Below are positions 9,203 through 19,400 of a DNA stretch of 64,000 bases, in pieces. Each line of letters opens with the position of its first letter. Within the stretch, counting starts at the first letter, position 1. The notes beneath the pieces are model-generated. The model did no database searches, was not told the DNA's origin, and saw nothing but the letters and a program-made list of their open reading frames with translations. The translations under genes and the position numbers were made by a program. The stretch is from positions 35,867-99,866 of the forward strand of contig JAXGXQ010000008.1 in the NCBI GenBank assembly GCA_040772685.1, given 5' to 3'. The stretch comes from JAXGXQ01 sp040772685. GTDB lineage: Bacteria; Bacillota; Clostridia; Saccharofermentanales; UBA5734.

Positions 9203-10252
9203 TTAACTTTCAGAAGAATCGTCAGCTTTTTTTGCTTCAGCTTCAGCCATGGTTTCTGTTTTAGCATCATTTTCTGTTTCAGCGTCGTCTTCTGTTTCAG
9301 TGGCGGCGGTTTCATCTTCTGACTGTTCGCGGAAGAAATCTGTTTCCGGCTGGCCGGTAATGTTGAAATCGAGTTTATCTGTGTCGTCAACAGGTTCGGG
9401 CAGCGGATGTTTGTTGACATGTGAGCGGATCAGCAGCAGGCCGGCCAAACCACCGAGAACCATCACCGCAGAAAGAACCATCGAAACTCTGATTGAAGTG
9501 CCTGGTACATAGAGCGCGTCCGTGCGGATGCTTTCGACAAAAAAGCGGGTGATGCCGTAACCGATCAGGTAGCTGAAGAGCGTGGTATAAGGGCGTTTGC
9601 TGCGGCGGCGGATTACAAGCAGAATTATAAACAGCGCCATGTTGGCGAGGAATTCATAGAGGAAAGTTGGATGCACCGGCAGCTTGGGATCAAGCGAGGC
9701 GCCGTTGAGCATGTTCAAGTAGCGGGTAGTTTCGTTGCTGATCATGCCCCAGGGCAATGTAGTATTGGTGCCAAACGCTTCCTGGTTGAAGAAGTTGCCC
9801 CAGCGGCCAATCGCCTGCCCGAGCGGCACATAGACAATCAGGAAATCGGCAACACGGGAAAATGGAATTTTTTTGAAGCGGGCAACCAGCCAGGCTGCCA
9901 GCACCCCGCCGATAACGCCGCCATAAAAGGCCAGGCCGCCGGTGCGGGTATCTAAGATCAGCAGCAGATTATCGCGGTACATCGGCCACTGAAAAGCAAC
10001 GTAGTAAAGCCGGGCAAAAATGATCATCGCCGGGATAATCGCGATGTAAATGTCGAGCACATTGTCAGGGTTGAGTCCATGGAAACGGGAATGGCGCAAT
10101 GAAAGGTAAAGGCAGAGCAGAATTGCCGAAGCGATCAGCAGACCATACCAGTAAATTGAAATTGAGCCGATTTGAAAAGCAATGCGGTTAATTTCCAGGT
10201 TTTCAATGCCCAGGCCGGGAAAATTTACGAAATATGTGGTGTCAGGTAACAT
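9203..10252 (-). CDS. lgt: Prolipoprotein diacylglyceryl transferase Lgt with acidic C-terminal tail
   Basis: Transfers diacylglycerol from phosphatidylglycerol to the lipobox cysteine of prelipoproteins. 349 residues with several membrane spans. The family signature GRWGNFFNQEAFG is at about 149-161, and GGLAFYGG precedes it. From about residue 312 the protein continues as a charged, repetitive tail of Glu, Thr, Ala and Asp that is not part of the enzyme fold and follows a repeated DNA pattern. The ATG at 10252 has GGAGG 8 bases upstream and lies 11 bases inside the preceding M16 gene. At least two lipoproteins for it to process are in this window (27.2 kb and 53.1 kb), and a third is likely (39.9 kb). 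Confidence 0.95.
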   Translation of the reverse strand: MLPDTTYFVNFPGLGIENLEINRIAFQIGSISIYWYGLLIASAILLCLYLSLRHSRFHGLNPDNVLDIYIAIIPAMIIFARLYYVAFQWPMYRDNLLLILDTRTGGLAFYGGVIGGVLAAWLVARFKKIPFSRVADFLIVYVPLGQAIGRWGNFFNQEAFGTNTTLPWGMISNETTRYLNMLNGASLDPKLPVHPTFLYEFLANMALFIILLVIRRRSKRPYTTLFSYLIGYGITRFFVESIRTDALYVPGTSIRVSMVLSAVMVLGGLAGLLLIRSHVNKHPLPEPVDDTDKLDFNITGQPETDFFREQSEDETAATETEDDAETENDAKTETMAEAEAKKADDSSES

Positions 10253-11573
10253 TCACTTGACCTCCAAGCGGATTAACTATACTCAAGCTGTAGCTTTCAG
10301 GGTTACCGATAAAAGCGAAGGACTCGCGTAAATCAGCAAGTTCAATTTTATCATAAATCAGCGGGTAGTCGAATAAATCGACCGGGTAAAGATTACAACG
10401 AGCCTGAACCATGCCGCTGTAATCGATTGAATCGAGCGCACGCAGAAAATCGCCGGCGGCAGCTCGCTTTTGAATATCGAACAGCTTGGCGTCCAGCCCG
10501 GCGTTCCATTGGGACACCAGCAGTTCGATCAGGCGGCGTCCGGCTTGCTCCGGTTTTTCAGATTCGCCGCCGGCCACCGCAAAACCGAAATCGGCATCGC
10601 AGGTGTATTGAGCGGAGAACGAGTCGTGAATCAGGCCTTCATTGAGCAGAGTTTCGTGAATAGCTGAAGCCTCTGACAAAAGAGTGTCGAAAACAAGCCG
10701 GCCGGCACGCTGGCGGGCTGCCAGATCACGCCCCCGCAGTCGCTCTCTGCCCGGCAGGGGATCCTTAATGCCTACCAGAAAAGAAGCGGTCCTGACGTCC
10801 ATCGCCCGGACGTTGTCGGCGGCGAACGGCAACGGCTGTTCTATAACTGGTACAGCCGAGGGCAGTTCGATTTTCTCTGCCGGCAGAAGCGGTTCGAGCA
10901 AACGCAGAATCTTTTCGGCTTCCACATCACCGGCGATGGTCAGCGAAAGCGATGAGGGGTGGTAATAGTGATCGACAATAACCCGCAGATCAGCTTCAGT
11001 TATGGCATTGACTGAGGCGTGAGTGCCGCCGACATCTATCCGCACCGGATGTTTAGCATAAAGCAATTCCAGCAGATCTGAGAACAGGCGGCTGTCGGGG
11101 TCATCGCGGTACATATCAAGCTCAGCCAGGATAACCGGCCGTTCAGCCTCGATTCTCTCAGGGCTGATGTCGGGTTTGAGCAAAGCACGCAGATATTTGT
11201 TCAGCGGTTCGACAACTGAGCCGGTTGTTGAGAAATAATACATGGTGTGCGTATGTGAAGTGTAGGCATTGGCACTGGCGCCGAGCCGGGAAAGACCTCC
11301 CAGCAGGCCGCCTTCATCATCGCGGGAGAAAATGCAGTGTTCGAGGAAATGAGCTGAGCCGGCTGGCACGCTGTAATCGCGTTCACCAACCCGGAAATCA
11401 GCGTGAATTGAACCAAAAGGCACAGTAACAGCAGCAAAACAGCGCGAAAAGCGCGGCCGCGGCAAAAGCTTAAGCATAAAGCCGGAGCTGTGGCGCCAGG
11501 TTTGTAAAAGATGCCCTGTCAGCGGATCCTGAGTTTCGGTCAAATAAAAATTTTTGACGGTATTTGTGAACAA
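10242..11573 (-). CDS. ymfH: M16-family zinc metallopeptidase, YmfH-like (catalytic partner)
   Basis: 443-residue M16 (pitrilysin/insulinase-like) protein. It has the inverted zinc motif HFLEH (His75, Glu78, His79) and a downstream block ERPVILAELDMYRDDPD that supplies the third ligand, so it looks catalytically competent. The gene just upstream ends in an M16 domain lacking the zinc motif. In Bacillus the two are encoded side by side as ymfF/ymfH, and related names in databases link them to EF-P modification; a role here is only inferred. The pair probably works as a heterodimer, one active and one inactive half. It overlaps lgt by 11 bases. Confidence 0.88.
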   Translation of the reverse strand: MFTNTVKNFYLTETQDPLTGHLLQTWRHSSGFMLKLLPRPRFSRCFAAVTVPFGSIHADFRVGERDYSVPAGSAHFLEHCIFSRDDEGGLLGGLSRLGASANAYTSHTHTMYYFSTTGSVVEPLNKYLRALLKPDISPERIEAERPVILAELDMYRDDPDSRLFSDLLELLYAKHPVRIDVGGTHASVNAITEADLRVIVDHYYHPSSLSLTIAGDVEAEKILRLLEPLLPAEKIELPSAVPVIEQPLPFAADNVRAMDVRTASFLVGIKDPLPGRERLRGRDLAARQRAGRLVFDTLLSEASAIHETLLNEGLIHDSFSAQYTCDADFGFAVAGGESEKPEQAGRRLIELLVSQWNAGLDAKLFDIQKRAAAGDFLRALDSIDYSGMVQARCNLYPVDLFDYPLIYDKIELADLRESFAFIGNPESYSLSIVNPLGGQVNVT

Positions 11574-11599
11574 AGCGGCACTCCTTTCAGGGGCTTCTG

Positions 11600-13903
11600 T
11601 TAGATTGTTTTTTCGGCAGCTGGCCCGGAACTCGCCTGAGGCTCAGCGGCAGCGTGTTTCGTTAAAATGTAACAGGTACGCAGATGCAAGCGGCCGGCGA
11701 GCTGCGCGATCTGTTCGGGCGTTACTGTCGCCAGCAGGGCCAGGCTGTCAGAAACACTGCGGCTGCTGCCGGTAACGCGGCTGCGCGGCAGTTGTTGCAA
11801 CATGCGGGACAAATCGTCCCCGCGTGAGCGGATGCTGTGTTCAACCATTGTCAGGGCGCTGGCAAATATCCGAGGGTCATAGTTGCCTTCACGAATGCGC
11901 TCGACTTGAGCTTTCATTGCCTCTACTGCTGCCTCAACCTGATCGGGGCTGACTCCGGCCATGACAGTGAGTGAGGAAAGATAGCGCAAGGGCACAGAGA
12001 ATACACTGTAGGCCAGGCCCATTTGCTCACGCACCGTTTCGAACAGAAGCGAGTGAGCATCGCCGCCCAGAACACTGTTAAGAACAGCGCTGGTGTATGA
12101 AGCGAGCGAACTGTACGGCGGCATGCCGTCAAAAAAGAGTACAACTCTGGCTTGCTCAACATCACGCTCTTCGGTGACATCTTGTTGTTGTTCCACAACA
12201 AAAGGCGTTGGAGCCAGGCCGGGTACCAATACAACCCGTTCTGAGCTGTCCGGAAGTTTGGCCATCAAGTCTATTACATGGGCCAAAAGTTCAGCGTCTA
12301 TATCGCCGCCCAGATCAAGATTCAGCTCTGCCGTTTCCAGCAGTTCCCTGTAGGCTGTCTGCAAGTCAGCATCTGTGACCGCCATTACGTCTTCTGCCCG
12401 GCCTGTAGCCGGCAAGCCATGAGTCTGGCCGCCGCAGAACACGGCCAGACCCTGATCAAAGGCATATTGGGCGCGGTCGTTTTCACGGGCGTGAATTTCC
12501 ATCAGCAGATTCTGGCGTTCGGTTGCGACAATTCGGGCGTCAAAATTGCCGTCCGCACTGCGCAGCGGGTCGAGCAGTATTTCAAACAGCAGATCAACAG
12601 TTTCGCTGAAGGGCGAGCTGCCATCGCTCCAGCGGCTGATGCCGTCACAGGAAAGGGTGGCTGCCAGAATATCACCCTGACGTTCAACATGATTATCGAT
12701 AGAAGAGCCATACATTGCGTCCAGCGCCAAAGCCAGCGATTTGCGGTCAGGCAAACGGCGGCAGCCGGAAGTCAGTACCCGCAAAAGCAGGGCGATACGG
12801 GCGTTGCGGGAGGCAGACATCGGTAAGCGGAAGGAGAAAGCTGCGCCAGCCTGGACAAATCGGCGGGTACGGATCAGGTTGAGGCCGGCATTGCGCTGGT
12901 TTAGTACAACATACGGTTGCTCGGCATCACGGTGCCAATGCCGGGCATCTTCCAAATCCAAATGAATCTGATTAGTCATTTCTAATACAGAATCAAATTT
13001 AAGCTCCGGACGCATTCGTTCCAGAAACTGGACCTCGATATCACATTCATAAAGTTCAACATCAACATCCAGCAAGCAGGTTTCGATCAGTGGCTGAGTT
13101 TCACCCTGATGTATTGTCGGCCGGACACCGAAATTGGTTACAGATTCATAAGTGCGTCCGTTGATAATAGTGCGGCTGGCGTAAACACCATAAGCAGGCT
13201 GAACGAGTCCAGTCGGAATACTGATATTAGCCGTTGGGAAACCAAGCGTATGGCCCAGGCCTTTCCCTCTTTTCACCTTGCCGGAAACGCTGAACGGCCG
13301 CCCCAGTAAACTGGCGGCCAACGGCAGCTCGCCTTCATAGATAGCTTTGCGGATGGCAGTGCTGGAAACGCGCTCACCAAAAAGTTCAATTTTGGGCACA
13401 ACCACTACTCTAATGCCTTTGCCGGCAGCCCAGTTTTGCAGGAGTTCGACATCGCCGCGCGCGCCGCGGCCGAAGCGATAGTCGGGACCAACGACAATCA
13501 AACTGGTGCCAAGTGAATCGGCCAACACGGAATCGAGAAAGGTTTCCGGTTCAATTGCGGCATATTCAGCATCAAAATTCTGCAGGCAAATTTCGCTGAC
13601 ACCTAAGCTGTGCAGCAGATCTAACCGGTCATCCAGTGTTGAGATATAATCGGAAAACGGTGTTTCCTGCTGCAGAACCGCGCCGGGGTGTTCGGTAAAG
13701 GTATAAATGGCAGGCCGGCAGCCGTGGATCTGACATTCATGTAAAAGAGTCTGAATCAGCTCTTTGTGGCCAATGTGGACACCGTCAAAAAATCCGAGGC
13801 CGATACCTCGTGGAGCGGAATTTGTTTTACCGTTTTTATTCGTCAAGATTTTCAAGGTCGGCAAATATCCTTTCCGCGGCCAACTGGAGTTGTCCGCCTT
13901 CAT
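11600..13903 (-). CDS. ribF: Fusion protein: RibF (riboflavin kinase/FAD synthetase) joined to inactive YmfF-like M16 domain
   Basis: One open frame of up to 767 residues. Residues about 34-323 are a complete RibF: GFFDGVHIGH (nucleotidyltransferase HIGH motif, about 38-47), STAIRKAI, the riboflavin-kinase signature KGLGHTLGFPTANI, and NFGVRPTI. After a linker of about ten residues, 335-767 match the YmfF type of M16 protein (LPDRKSLALALDAMYGSS); no HxxEH motif is present, so this half should not be proteolytic. RibF makes FMN and FAD; the M16 half should pair with the active M16 protein encoded next. I saw no stop or convincing internal start at the junction (about 12.93 kb). The start is uncertain: the ATG at 13903 overlaps truB by 68 bases, and a TTG near 13855 behind AAAGGA is an alternative. 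Confidence 0.85.
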   Translation of the reverse strand: MKADNSSWPRKGYLPTLKILTNKNGKTNSAPRGIGLGFFDGVHIGHKELIQTLLHECQIHGCRPAIYTFTEHPGAVLQQETPFSDYISTLDDRLDLLHSLGVSEICLQNFDAEYAAIEPETFLDSVLADSLGTSLIVVGPDYRFGRGARGDVELLQNWAAGKGIRVVVVPKIELFGERVSSTAIRKAIYEGELPLAASLLGRPFSVSGKVKRGKGLGHTLGFPTANISIPTGLVQPAYGVYASRTIINGRTYESVTNFGVRPTIHQGETQPLIETCLLDVDVELYECDIEVQFLERMRPELKFDSVLEMTNQIHLDLEDARHWHRDAEQPYVVLNQRNAGLNLIRTRRFVQAGAAFSFRLPMSASRNARIALLLRVLTSGCRRLPDRKSLALALDAMYGSSIDNHVERQGDILAATLSCDGISRWSDGSSPFSETVDLLFEILLDPLRSADGNFDARIVATERQNLLMEIHARENDRAQYAFDQGLAVFCGGQTHGLPATGRAEDVMAVTDADLQTAYRELLETAELNLDLGGDIDAELLAHVIDLMAKLPDSSERVVLVPGLAPTPFVVEQQQDVTEERDVEQARVVLFFDGMPPYSSLASYTSAVLNSVLGGDAHSLLFETVREQMGLAYSVFSVPLRYLSSLTVMAGVSPDQVEAAVEAMKAQVERIREGNYDPRIFASALTMVEHSIRSRGDDLSRMLQQLPRSRVTGSSRSVSDSLALLATVTPEQIAQLAGRLHLRTCYILTKHAAAEPQASSGPAAEKTI

Positions 13904-14903
13904 TTATGCTTAAGCGGCCAAGTCCGGTGAAGCCGGACGGCCCGAATACAGTAACAATACAAGGTTTAGCGGCCTTTGCTCTGTCGTCAGCAACACCTGC
14001 AGGGTCGGCAAATCCGCATACCGGCGGTACGGAATCGATGTTTCCACCAGTGGCTTGATCGGCCGGCAGGTCGATAACTTGTCCTTGAACTAAGCGCCGG
14101 GCTTGCTCGGCAGTCAGATTCAGGCATGGGTAGCCGGCAAAAGCCTGCTCAACCGGCAGCAGTGGCAACGGCAATTTCGCTGCCAGCGCGTCTGTGAGCT
14201 CGTTCCAGGAGTGTGCTTCCGCCAGGGTAAAAGGGCCCGTCTGGACCCGGCGCAAGGCTTCAGCATGTGCCAGTAATCCCGTAGTGCGGCCGGCGGTTTC
14301 AGCCAAAGCGCGAATGTAGGTGCCTTTAGCGCAATGAATGTGGGCATCGGCATACAACCCGGTTTCATCGCGCACAATACCAAGCGTATCCGCCCGAAAA
14401 ACCTTCATTGGCCGGCTGCGGCGTTCCACGGTTTTTCCGGCCCGGGCATATTTATACAATGGCTGCCCGTCAACCTTAACTGCGGAGTACAGCGGCGGCA
14501 ATTGTTCAGTCAGTTCTGTCAGGCTGCTGATCGCCGCGCGGATCGGCGCGTAATCAGCCGCTTCCAGTTCTGAGAGCTCCGTATCTGTCAGCTCGCGTTC
14601 CCGGGTTATGGTGCCGGTGGGGTCCATGGTGTCGGTTTCGCTGCCGAAACGGATACGTACAACATAAGTTTTATCGTAATTGTCCATGTAGGCAACCGCA
14701 CGGGTGGCGCGGCCGATCACAATTGGCAGCAGGCCTGTGGCAAACGGGTCAAGTGTGCCGCAATGGCCGACCCGGCGCAGGCCGTATAGCTGACGTGCTT
14801 TGGAAACTACCAGAAATGAAGTGACACCCGCAGGTTTGTTGACCAGCAAAATACCGCCTGTCACGGTTTTGCGAGTAGCAGAACCCGCATCAGCGGCGCT
14901 CAT
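13836..14903 (-). CDS. truB: tRNA pseudouridine(55) synthase TruB
   Basis: Makes pseudouridine 55 in the T-loop of tRNAs. 355 residues. Signature GGILLVNKPAGVTSF at about 16-30 and the catalytic block GHCGTLDPFATGLL with Asp52. The ATG at 14903 overlaps the nrnA stop (ATGA) with AAAGGA 8 bases upstream, so the two are coupled. The C-terminal 100 residues diverge from the core family, with a Gly/Asp/Ala-rich loop around 270-300. Confidence 0.95.
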   Translation of the reverse strand: MSAADAGSATRKTVTGGILLVNKPAGVTSFLVVSKARQLYGLRRVGHCGTLDPFATGLLPIVIGRATRAVAYMDNYDKTYVVRIRFGSETDTMDPTGTITRERELTDTELSELEAADYAPIRAAISSLTELTEQLPPLYSAVKVDGQPLYKYARAGKTVERRSRPMKVFRADTLGIVRDETGLYADAHIHCAKGTYIRALAETAGRTTGLLAHAEALRRVQTGPFTLAEAHSWNELTDALAAKLPLPLLPVEQAFAGYPCLNLTAEQARRLVQGQVIDLPADQATGGNIDSVPPVCGFADPAGVADDRAKAAKPCIVTVFGPSGFTGLGRLSINEGGQLQLAAERIFADLENLDE

Positions 14904-15928
14904 TTTGACTTTCCTTTTTGGATAAAGTCAGTTGCTTCCTCAAGAATCAGCTCAGCGCCTTCTTCCAGATTCACATTGGTCAGAGTCAGGCCGGCTGCCC
15001 TGACATGGCCGCCGCCCTCGAACAGGCAGGCGAATTCGGCCGCGTTGAAGTTCTCGTTGCTGCGGATATTAACGCGGATTGAGCCATCCATCTGTTCGCG
15101 CAGCAAAAACGCGACTTCCACACCTTCGGCATTGCGCAGCTGGCCAACCAGGCCATCAAGGTCCTCATCCAGCGCCCCGAGTTTTTCCATTAAACCTGCG
15201 GGCACCATGCCAAGCGCAATTCGGCCGTCGAGCTCGAAACGGGCTTTATTCAGCACTGCCCCGGCTAATTGCAGGCGCGGTCTGCTGGTGCGATAAAACA
15301 TAATGAAGTTCAGGTTTGCCAAGTCTACAGGCCAGGCCATCAGCTGGGAGGCAACCCGGAACGTGCGGGCGGTTGTATTGGCAAAGCCAAAGCTGCCGGT
15401 GTCAGAAATCAGCGCGGCCATCAGGCAGGTAGCGATCGGGTAATCTAGCAGCTCCTGCTCGGTTTTTTCTTCCAGGCACTTGACCAAAGCATAAATCAGC
15501 TCACCGGTAGCGGCAGCTGTTATGTCGATCAGGCGCAGATCGCCCGTAGGGTCGGAAGAAGCATGGTGATCAACCACAGCGTGCAGCGGTGCGTCCTCAT
15601 ACAGTTGACGGCGGCGGCCGACCCTGACCGAGTCAGCGCAATCAACCGCAAATGCCAGTTTCTGGCAGGCGGCTAAAGCTTCAGCATCGGCTTCGTCAAA
15701 AACCCTCACCTGGTCACTGCCCGGCAGGAAAAGCAGCTTTTGCTGTTGCTTTTCGTCAACCAGTACCAGGCTGTTGATATTAAGTTTGCTCAGAGTGAGA
15801 AACAGCGCCTGGGCTGAGCCAAGCGCGTCTCCGTCTGCCCCGACATGCGGGTAGATAATCACCAGGCTGTTATCCTGGCCCTCAAATGTTAACAATAAAT
15901 CAGCAATACGCTGGAGTTCTTCAGACAT
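14900..15928 (-). CDS. nrnA: DHH/DHHA1 phosphoesterase, NrnA-like oligoribonuclease/pAp phosphatase
   Basis: Cytoplasmic DHH-family protein that in Bacillus degrades short RNA oligonucleotides and dephosphorylates pAp. 342 residues. The motifs in order are GADGDALGS, AVDCAD, VVDHHAS, ISDTGSFGF, and the DHHA1 glycine motif EGGGHVRAAG. The first motif normally reads HxNPDGDA; here it is PHVGADGDA, keeping the metal aspartates but losing Asn-Pro. The ATG at 15928 has GGAGG six bases upstream and overlaps rbfA by 8 bases. The rbfA-nrnA-truB order is typical for Bacillota. Confidence 0.92.
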   Translation of the reverse strand: MSEELQRIADLLLTFEGQDNSLVIIYPHVGADGDALGSAQALFLTLSKLNINSLVLVDEKQQQKLLFLPGSDQVRVFDEADAEALAACQKLAFAVDCADSVRVGRRRQLYEDAPLHAVVDHHASSDPTGDLRLIDITAAATGELIYALVKCLEEKTEQELLDYPIATCLMAALISDTGSFGFANTTARTFRVASQLMAWPVDLANLNFIMFYRTSRPRLQLAGAVLNKARFELDGRIALGMVPAGLMEKLGALDEDLDGLVGQLRNAEGVEVAFLLREQMDGSIRVNIRSNENFNAAEFACLFEGGGHVRAAGLTLTNVNLEEGAELILEEATDFIQKGKSK

Positions 15929-16394
15929 CAATGTCCTCCGTGTTTTCGACTTCAGGTGCCGCATCTTCGGTTACGACTGCCTCTGTTGCCTCCTCAGCCT
16001 CTGCTGCCTCATCGGCCTCATCTGCCTTTTCCGTGTCATTCTCAGCTGAATTGGAAGCAGGTTTCAGCTCATCGATCAGCTTTGACAGATGGAAGGCATA
16101 GGCTATGGAATCGTCCAGAATGAAGTGAAGTTCGGGGGCAATCCGCAAGCGGACCCGGCGTACGAGTTCGCGGCGGATAAACCCGGAAGCGCTTTTCAGG
16201 GCTTCCAGGGCTTCTGCCTGTTTTTGTTCGTCACCGAGCACACTGATATATATCTGGGCGTGGGAGAGGTCACGCGAAGCGCGTACCTGAACCACGGAAA
16301 CCAAGCCGGACAACCGGGGGTCTTTGATGTCTGTCTGCAGGATCCTTGCGATCGCCGAGCGAATTTCGTCGCCGACTCGATCAGCCCGTCTCAT
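15921..16394 (-). CDS. rbfA: 30S ribosome-binding factor RbfA
   Basis: Late 30S maturation and cold adaptation factor. 157 residues: a KH-like RbfA domain (1-115; DPRLSGLVSVVQVRASRDLS and ELHFILDDSI) plus an acidic tail of about 40 residues rich in Glu, Ala, Asp and Thr that ordinary RbfA lacks. It follows infB by 6 bases and overlaps nrnA by 8. Confidence 0.95.
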   Translation of the reverse strand: MRRADRVGDEIRSAIARILQTDIKDPRLSGLVSVVQVRASRDLSHAQIYISVLGDEQKQAEALEALKSASGFIRRELVRRVRLRIAPELHFILDDSIAYAFHLSKLIDELKPASNSAENDTEKADEADEAAEAEEATEAVVTEDAAPEVENTEDIDV

Positions 16395-16400
16395 GACAGA

Positions 16401-19400
16401 TCAGCTCCTTTCGATTTGTTTCATCTCGAAGGCCTCAATAATGTCGCCTTCTTTAATGTCGTTGAAGCGTTCAACGCTCAAACCGCATTCGTAGCCGGCA
16501 GCGACTTCGCGGACATCGTCCTTAAAGCGCTTGAGGGAAGAAAGCTTGCCCTCATGAATGACTATGCCGTCGCGTACGACGCGGATGTCAGTATTACGCA
16601 CAATTTTGCCGTCTGTGACATAGGCGCCGCCGATAGTACCAACACCGCTGGCCTTGAATGTCTGACGAATTTCGGCGTGGCCGGTAACAACTTCTTTAAA
16701 CTCAGGAGCCAGCATGCCTTTCATGGCAGCTTCAATGTCCTCGATGGCGTTGTAGATGACGCGGTACATGCGCATATCAACACCGGTATCGGCTGCCATA
16801 TCAATGACATTCGCGGCCGGCCGGACGTTGAAGCCGATTACGATAGCGTTGGAAACATCAGCCAGCCGGATATCGGACTCGGTTATCGCACCGACACCGC
16901 CATGGATTACATTTACCCGGACTTCTTCGCCCGCGTTGTTCAGTTTTTCCAGCGACTGGATCACAGCCTCGACGCTGCCTTGGACGTCAGCCTTGACAAT
17001 GATGTTGAGATCCTTGACCTCGCCGGTTGCCATTTGTGAGTAGAGGTTTTCCAGCGACATACGTGAGCTGGTGCGCAGCTGCTGTTCGCGGCTGTCGCTG
17101 CGGCGGCGGTCAGCCAGAGCACGGGCTTCCTTCTCGTCAGTGACTACGTAGAAAATATCGCCCGCTTCAGGCACTTCAGGCAGCCCGAGAATCTCGACCG
17201 GGATTGAAGGCCCGGCTTTTTTAACGTTCTTGCCTTTGTCATCGATCATGGCACGTACGCGGCCGAAGGTCGCGCCGGCAACCAATGTATCGCCCATGCG
17301 CAGAGTGCCGCGCTGAACCAGAACAGTTGCGACAGCGCCGCGGTTTTTATCCAGCTTCGCTTCGATTACGGTACCTTTGGCCTGCCTGTCAGGGTCGGCC
17401 TTAAGTTCCATAACATCCGCTGTCAGCAGAACCATTTCCAGCAGTTCGTCGATGCCTTGTCCGGTTTTGGCGGAAACAGGCACCATAACTGTAGTGCCGC
17501 CCCACTCTTCCGGAATCAGTTCATATTTCGAGAGTTCCTGCTTGACGCGGTCGAGGTTTGCGCCTTCTTTATCGATTTTATTGATCGCTACAATAATTTC
17601 GGTATCCGCGGCCCGGGCGTGATTGATGGCTTCAACAGTCTGCGGCATTACACCGTCGTCTGCAGCAACAACCAGGATGGCGATGTCGGTTACCTGGGCG
17701 CCGCGGGCACGCATGGTGGTGAACGCCTCATGGCCAGGGGTATCCAGGAAGGTGATTTCGCGGTCTTTTGCGCAAACAGTGTATGCGCCGATGTGCTGGG
17801 TAATGCCGCCGGCCTCGCCGGAAACAACATTAGCAGAGCGGAAACGGTCAAGTATGGAAGTTTTGCCGTGGTCGACGTGGCCCATAACAACCACTACCGG
17901 CGGACGCGGCTTGAGCTTGCTGACATCGTCTTCAGAATCGTCGAAGAGTTTTTCTTCAGCGGTTACAGTTACCAGTTTCTCAGCGGTAATGCCGTATTCT
18001 TCAGCAATTAAAGCAGCAGTATCAAAATCAATTTCCTGATTGACTGTAGCCATAACGCCCAGTTTGATCAAGCGCTTGATTACATCAGCCGAGGTTTTTT
18101 TGATAGCTTCGGCAAATTCTTTAACGGTAAGGCTTTCCGGCAGCTTGACGTTGGTCAGAACCGCACGCACCACAGGAGCTGAACGCTGTTGCTGTGCGCC
18201 TCTGCGGCCGCCGCGGCGTCCTCTGCCCCGTCCACCCGCCGGGTTATATAGCGTATCGAGCAGAGTTTCGTCTTTAAGCGCCTTGGAAACGCCTTCGCCG
18301 GAAATAACTGCTGCTTGTTCTTTCAGTTTATGATGCTTGTCACGCGGGTTTTCCATGCCGGGTTTCGGCTGTTCCCGCCGCGGTTGACGTTTATCGTCAG
18401 TTCTCTTGCGATCAACACCGCCGCGGTTGGCAAAACCGGGGCGCTGGAGTTCAGAAACAGCTTCGCTTAGCGGATCGGCCGGACGTGCCGGGCGCTGGCC
18501 GCCTTGCGGCCTGCCGCTGTTGTATGCCGGACGGTCGCCTTGCGGGCGGGGTGTACCACTGTAGGGACGGCTGCCCTGCTGGCGCGGTGCGCCGGAATAA
18601 GGACGATCACCTTGCGGACGGTCACCCTGGGGGCGATCGCTCTGAGGGCGGTCACCATACGGACGCTGGCCTTGTTGCGGGCGGTCGCCATAGGGACGCT
18701 GGCCCTGTTGCGGGCGGTCGCCATAAGGACGCTGGCCCTGGCCCTGCGGACGGTCGCCTTGCGGGCGGTCACCAAAAGAACGCTGGCCTTGCGGACGGTC
18801 GCCATATGGGCGCTGTCCCTGCTGCGTACGGCCTTGCTGTGGGCGCTGGCCTTGTGCTGATTGCGGGCGGTCACCCTGCGTGGAGGCAGGTTGTCTGGCG
18901 GCTGGTGCGTCGGCAGACCTGGCAGCCGGGGCTTGTGCCTGGGCGGCTGGTGCCTGGGACTGAGCAGCCGGTGCCTGGGTTGCGGGTGCCTGGGCAGCCG
19001 GCGGCTGAGCTGCGGGTGCCTGGGCCGCTGCCGGTTCAGTCTTCGCTGCCGGAGCTTTTGCCGCCGGCACGGATTCTGTGGCGGCAGCAACGGCGGGTAC
19101 TGTTGCAGGTGCGGATATATCAGCCGGTTTTTCAGCTGCCGGCTTGTCAGTTTTAGCTGGAGCAGCAGGTACCGGAGCTGCTGCCGGGGTTTCTGGTGTC
19201 GCTGTCTTTTCAGCGGCAGCCGGTGCTTTGGCGGCAGCGGCTGCAGTCTCAGCTGCGGCAGGCGCTTCTCCTGCGCTCGCTTTTTCAGCCTGCGAGGCTT
19301 CTTCATCAGCCGCTTTCTTAGGCCGACGGGCCCTGACCACAACGCTTGTTATTTTTTTGCCGGAAACGCCCTGCATTGTGACTGTTGGTCCCTCTGCTTC

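Noticed and set aside
16089..17039. Long plus-strand frame of 316 codons opposite infB and rbfA
   Set aside because: It lies fully antisense to strongly conserved IF-2 and RbfA coding sequence, has no recognisable domain, and is explained by the codon pattern of the other strand.
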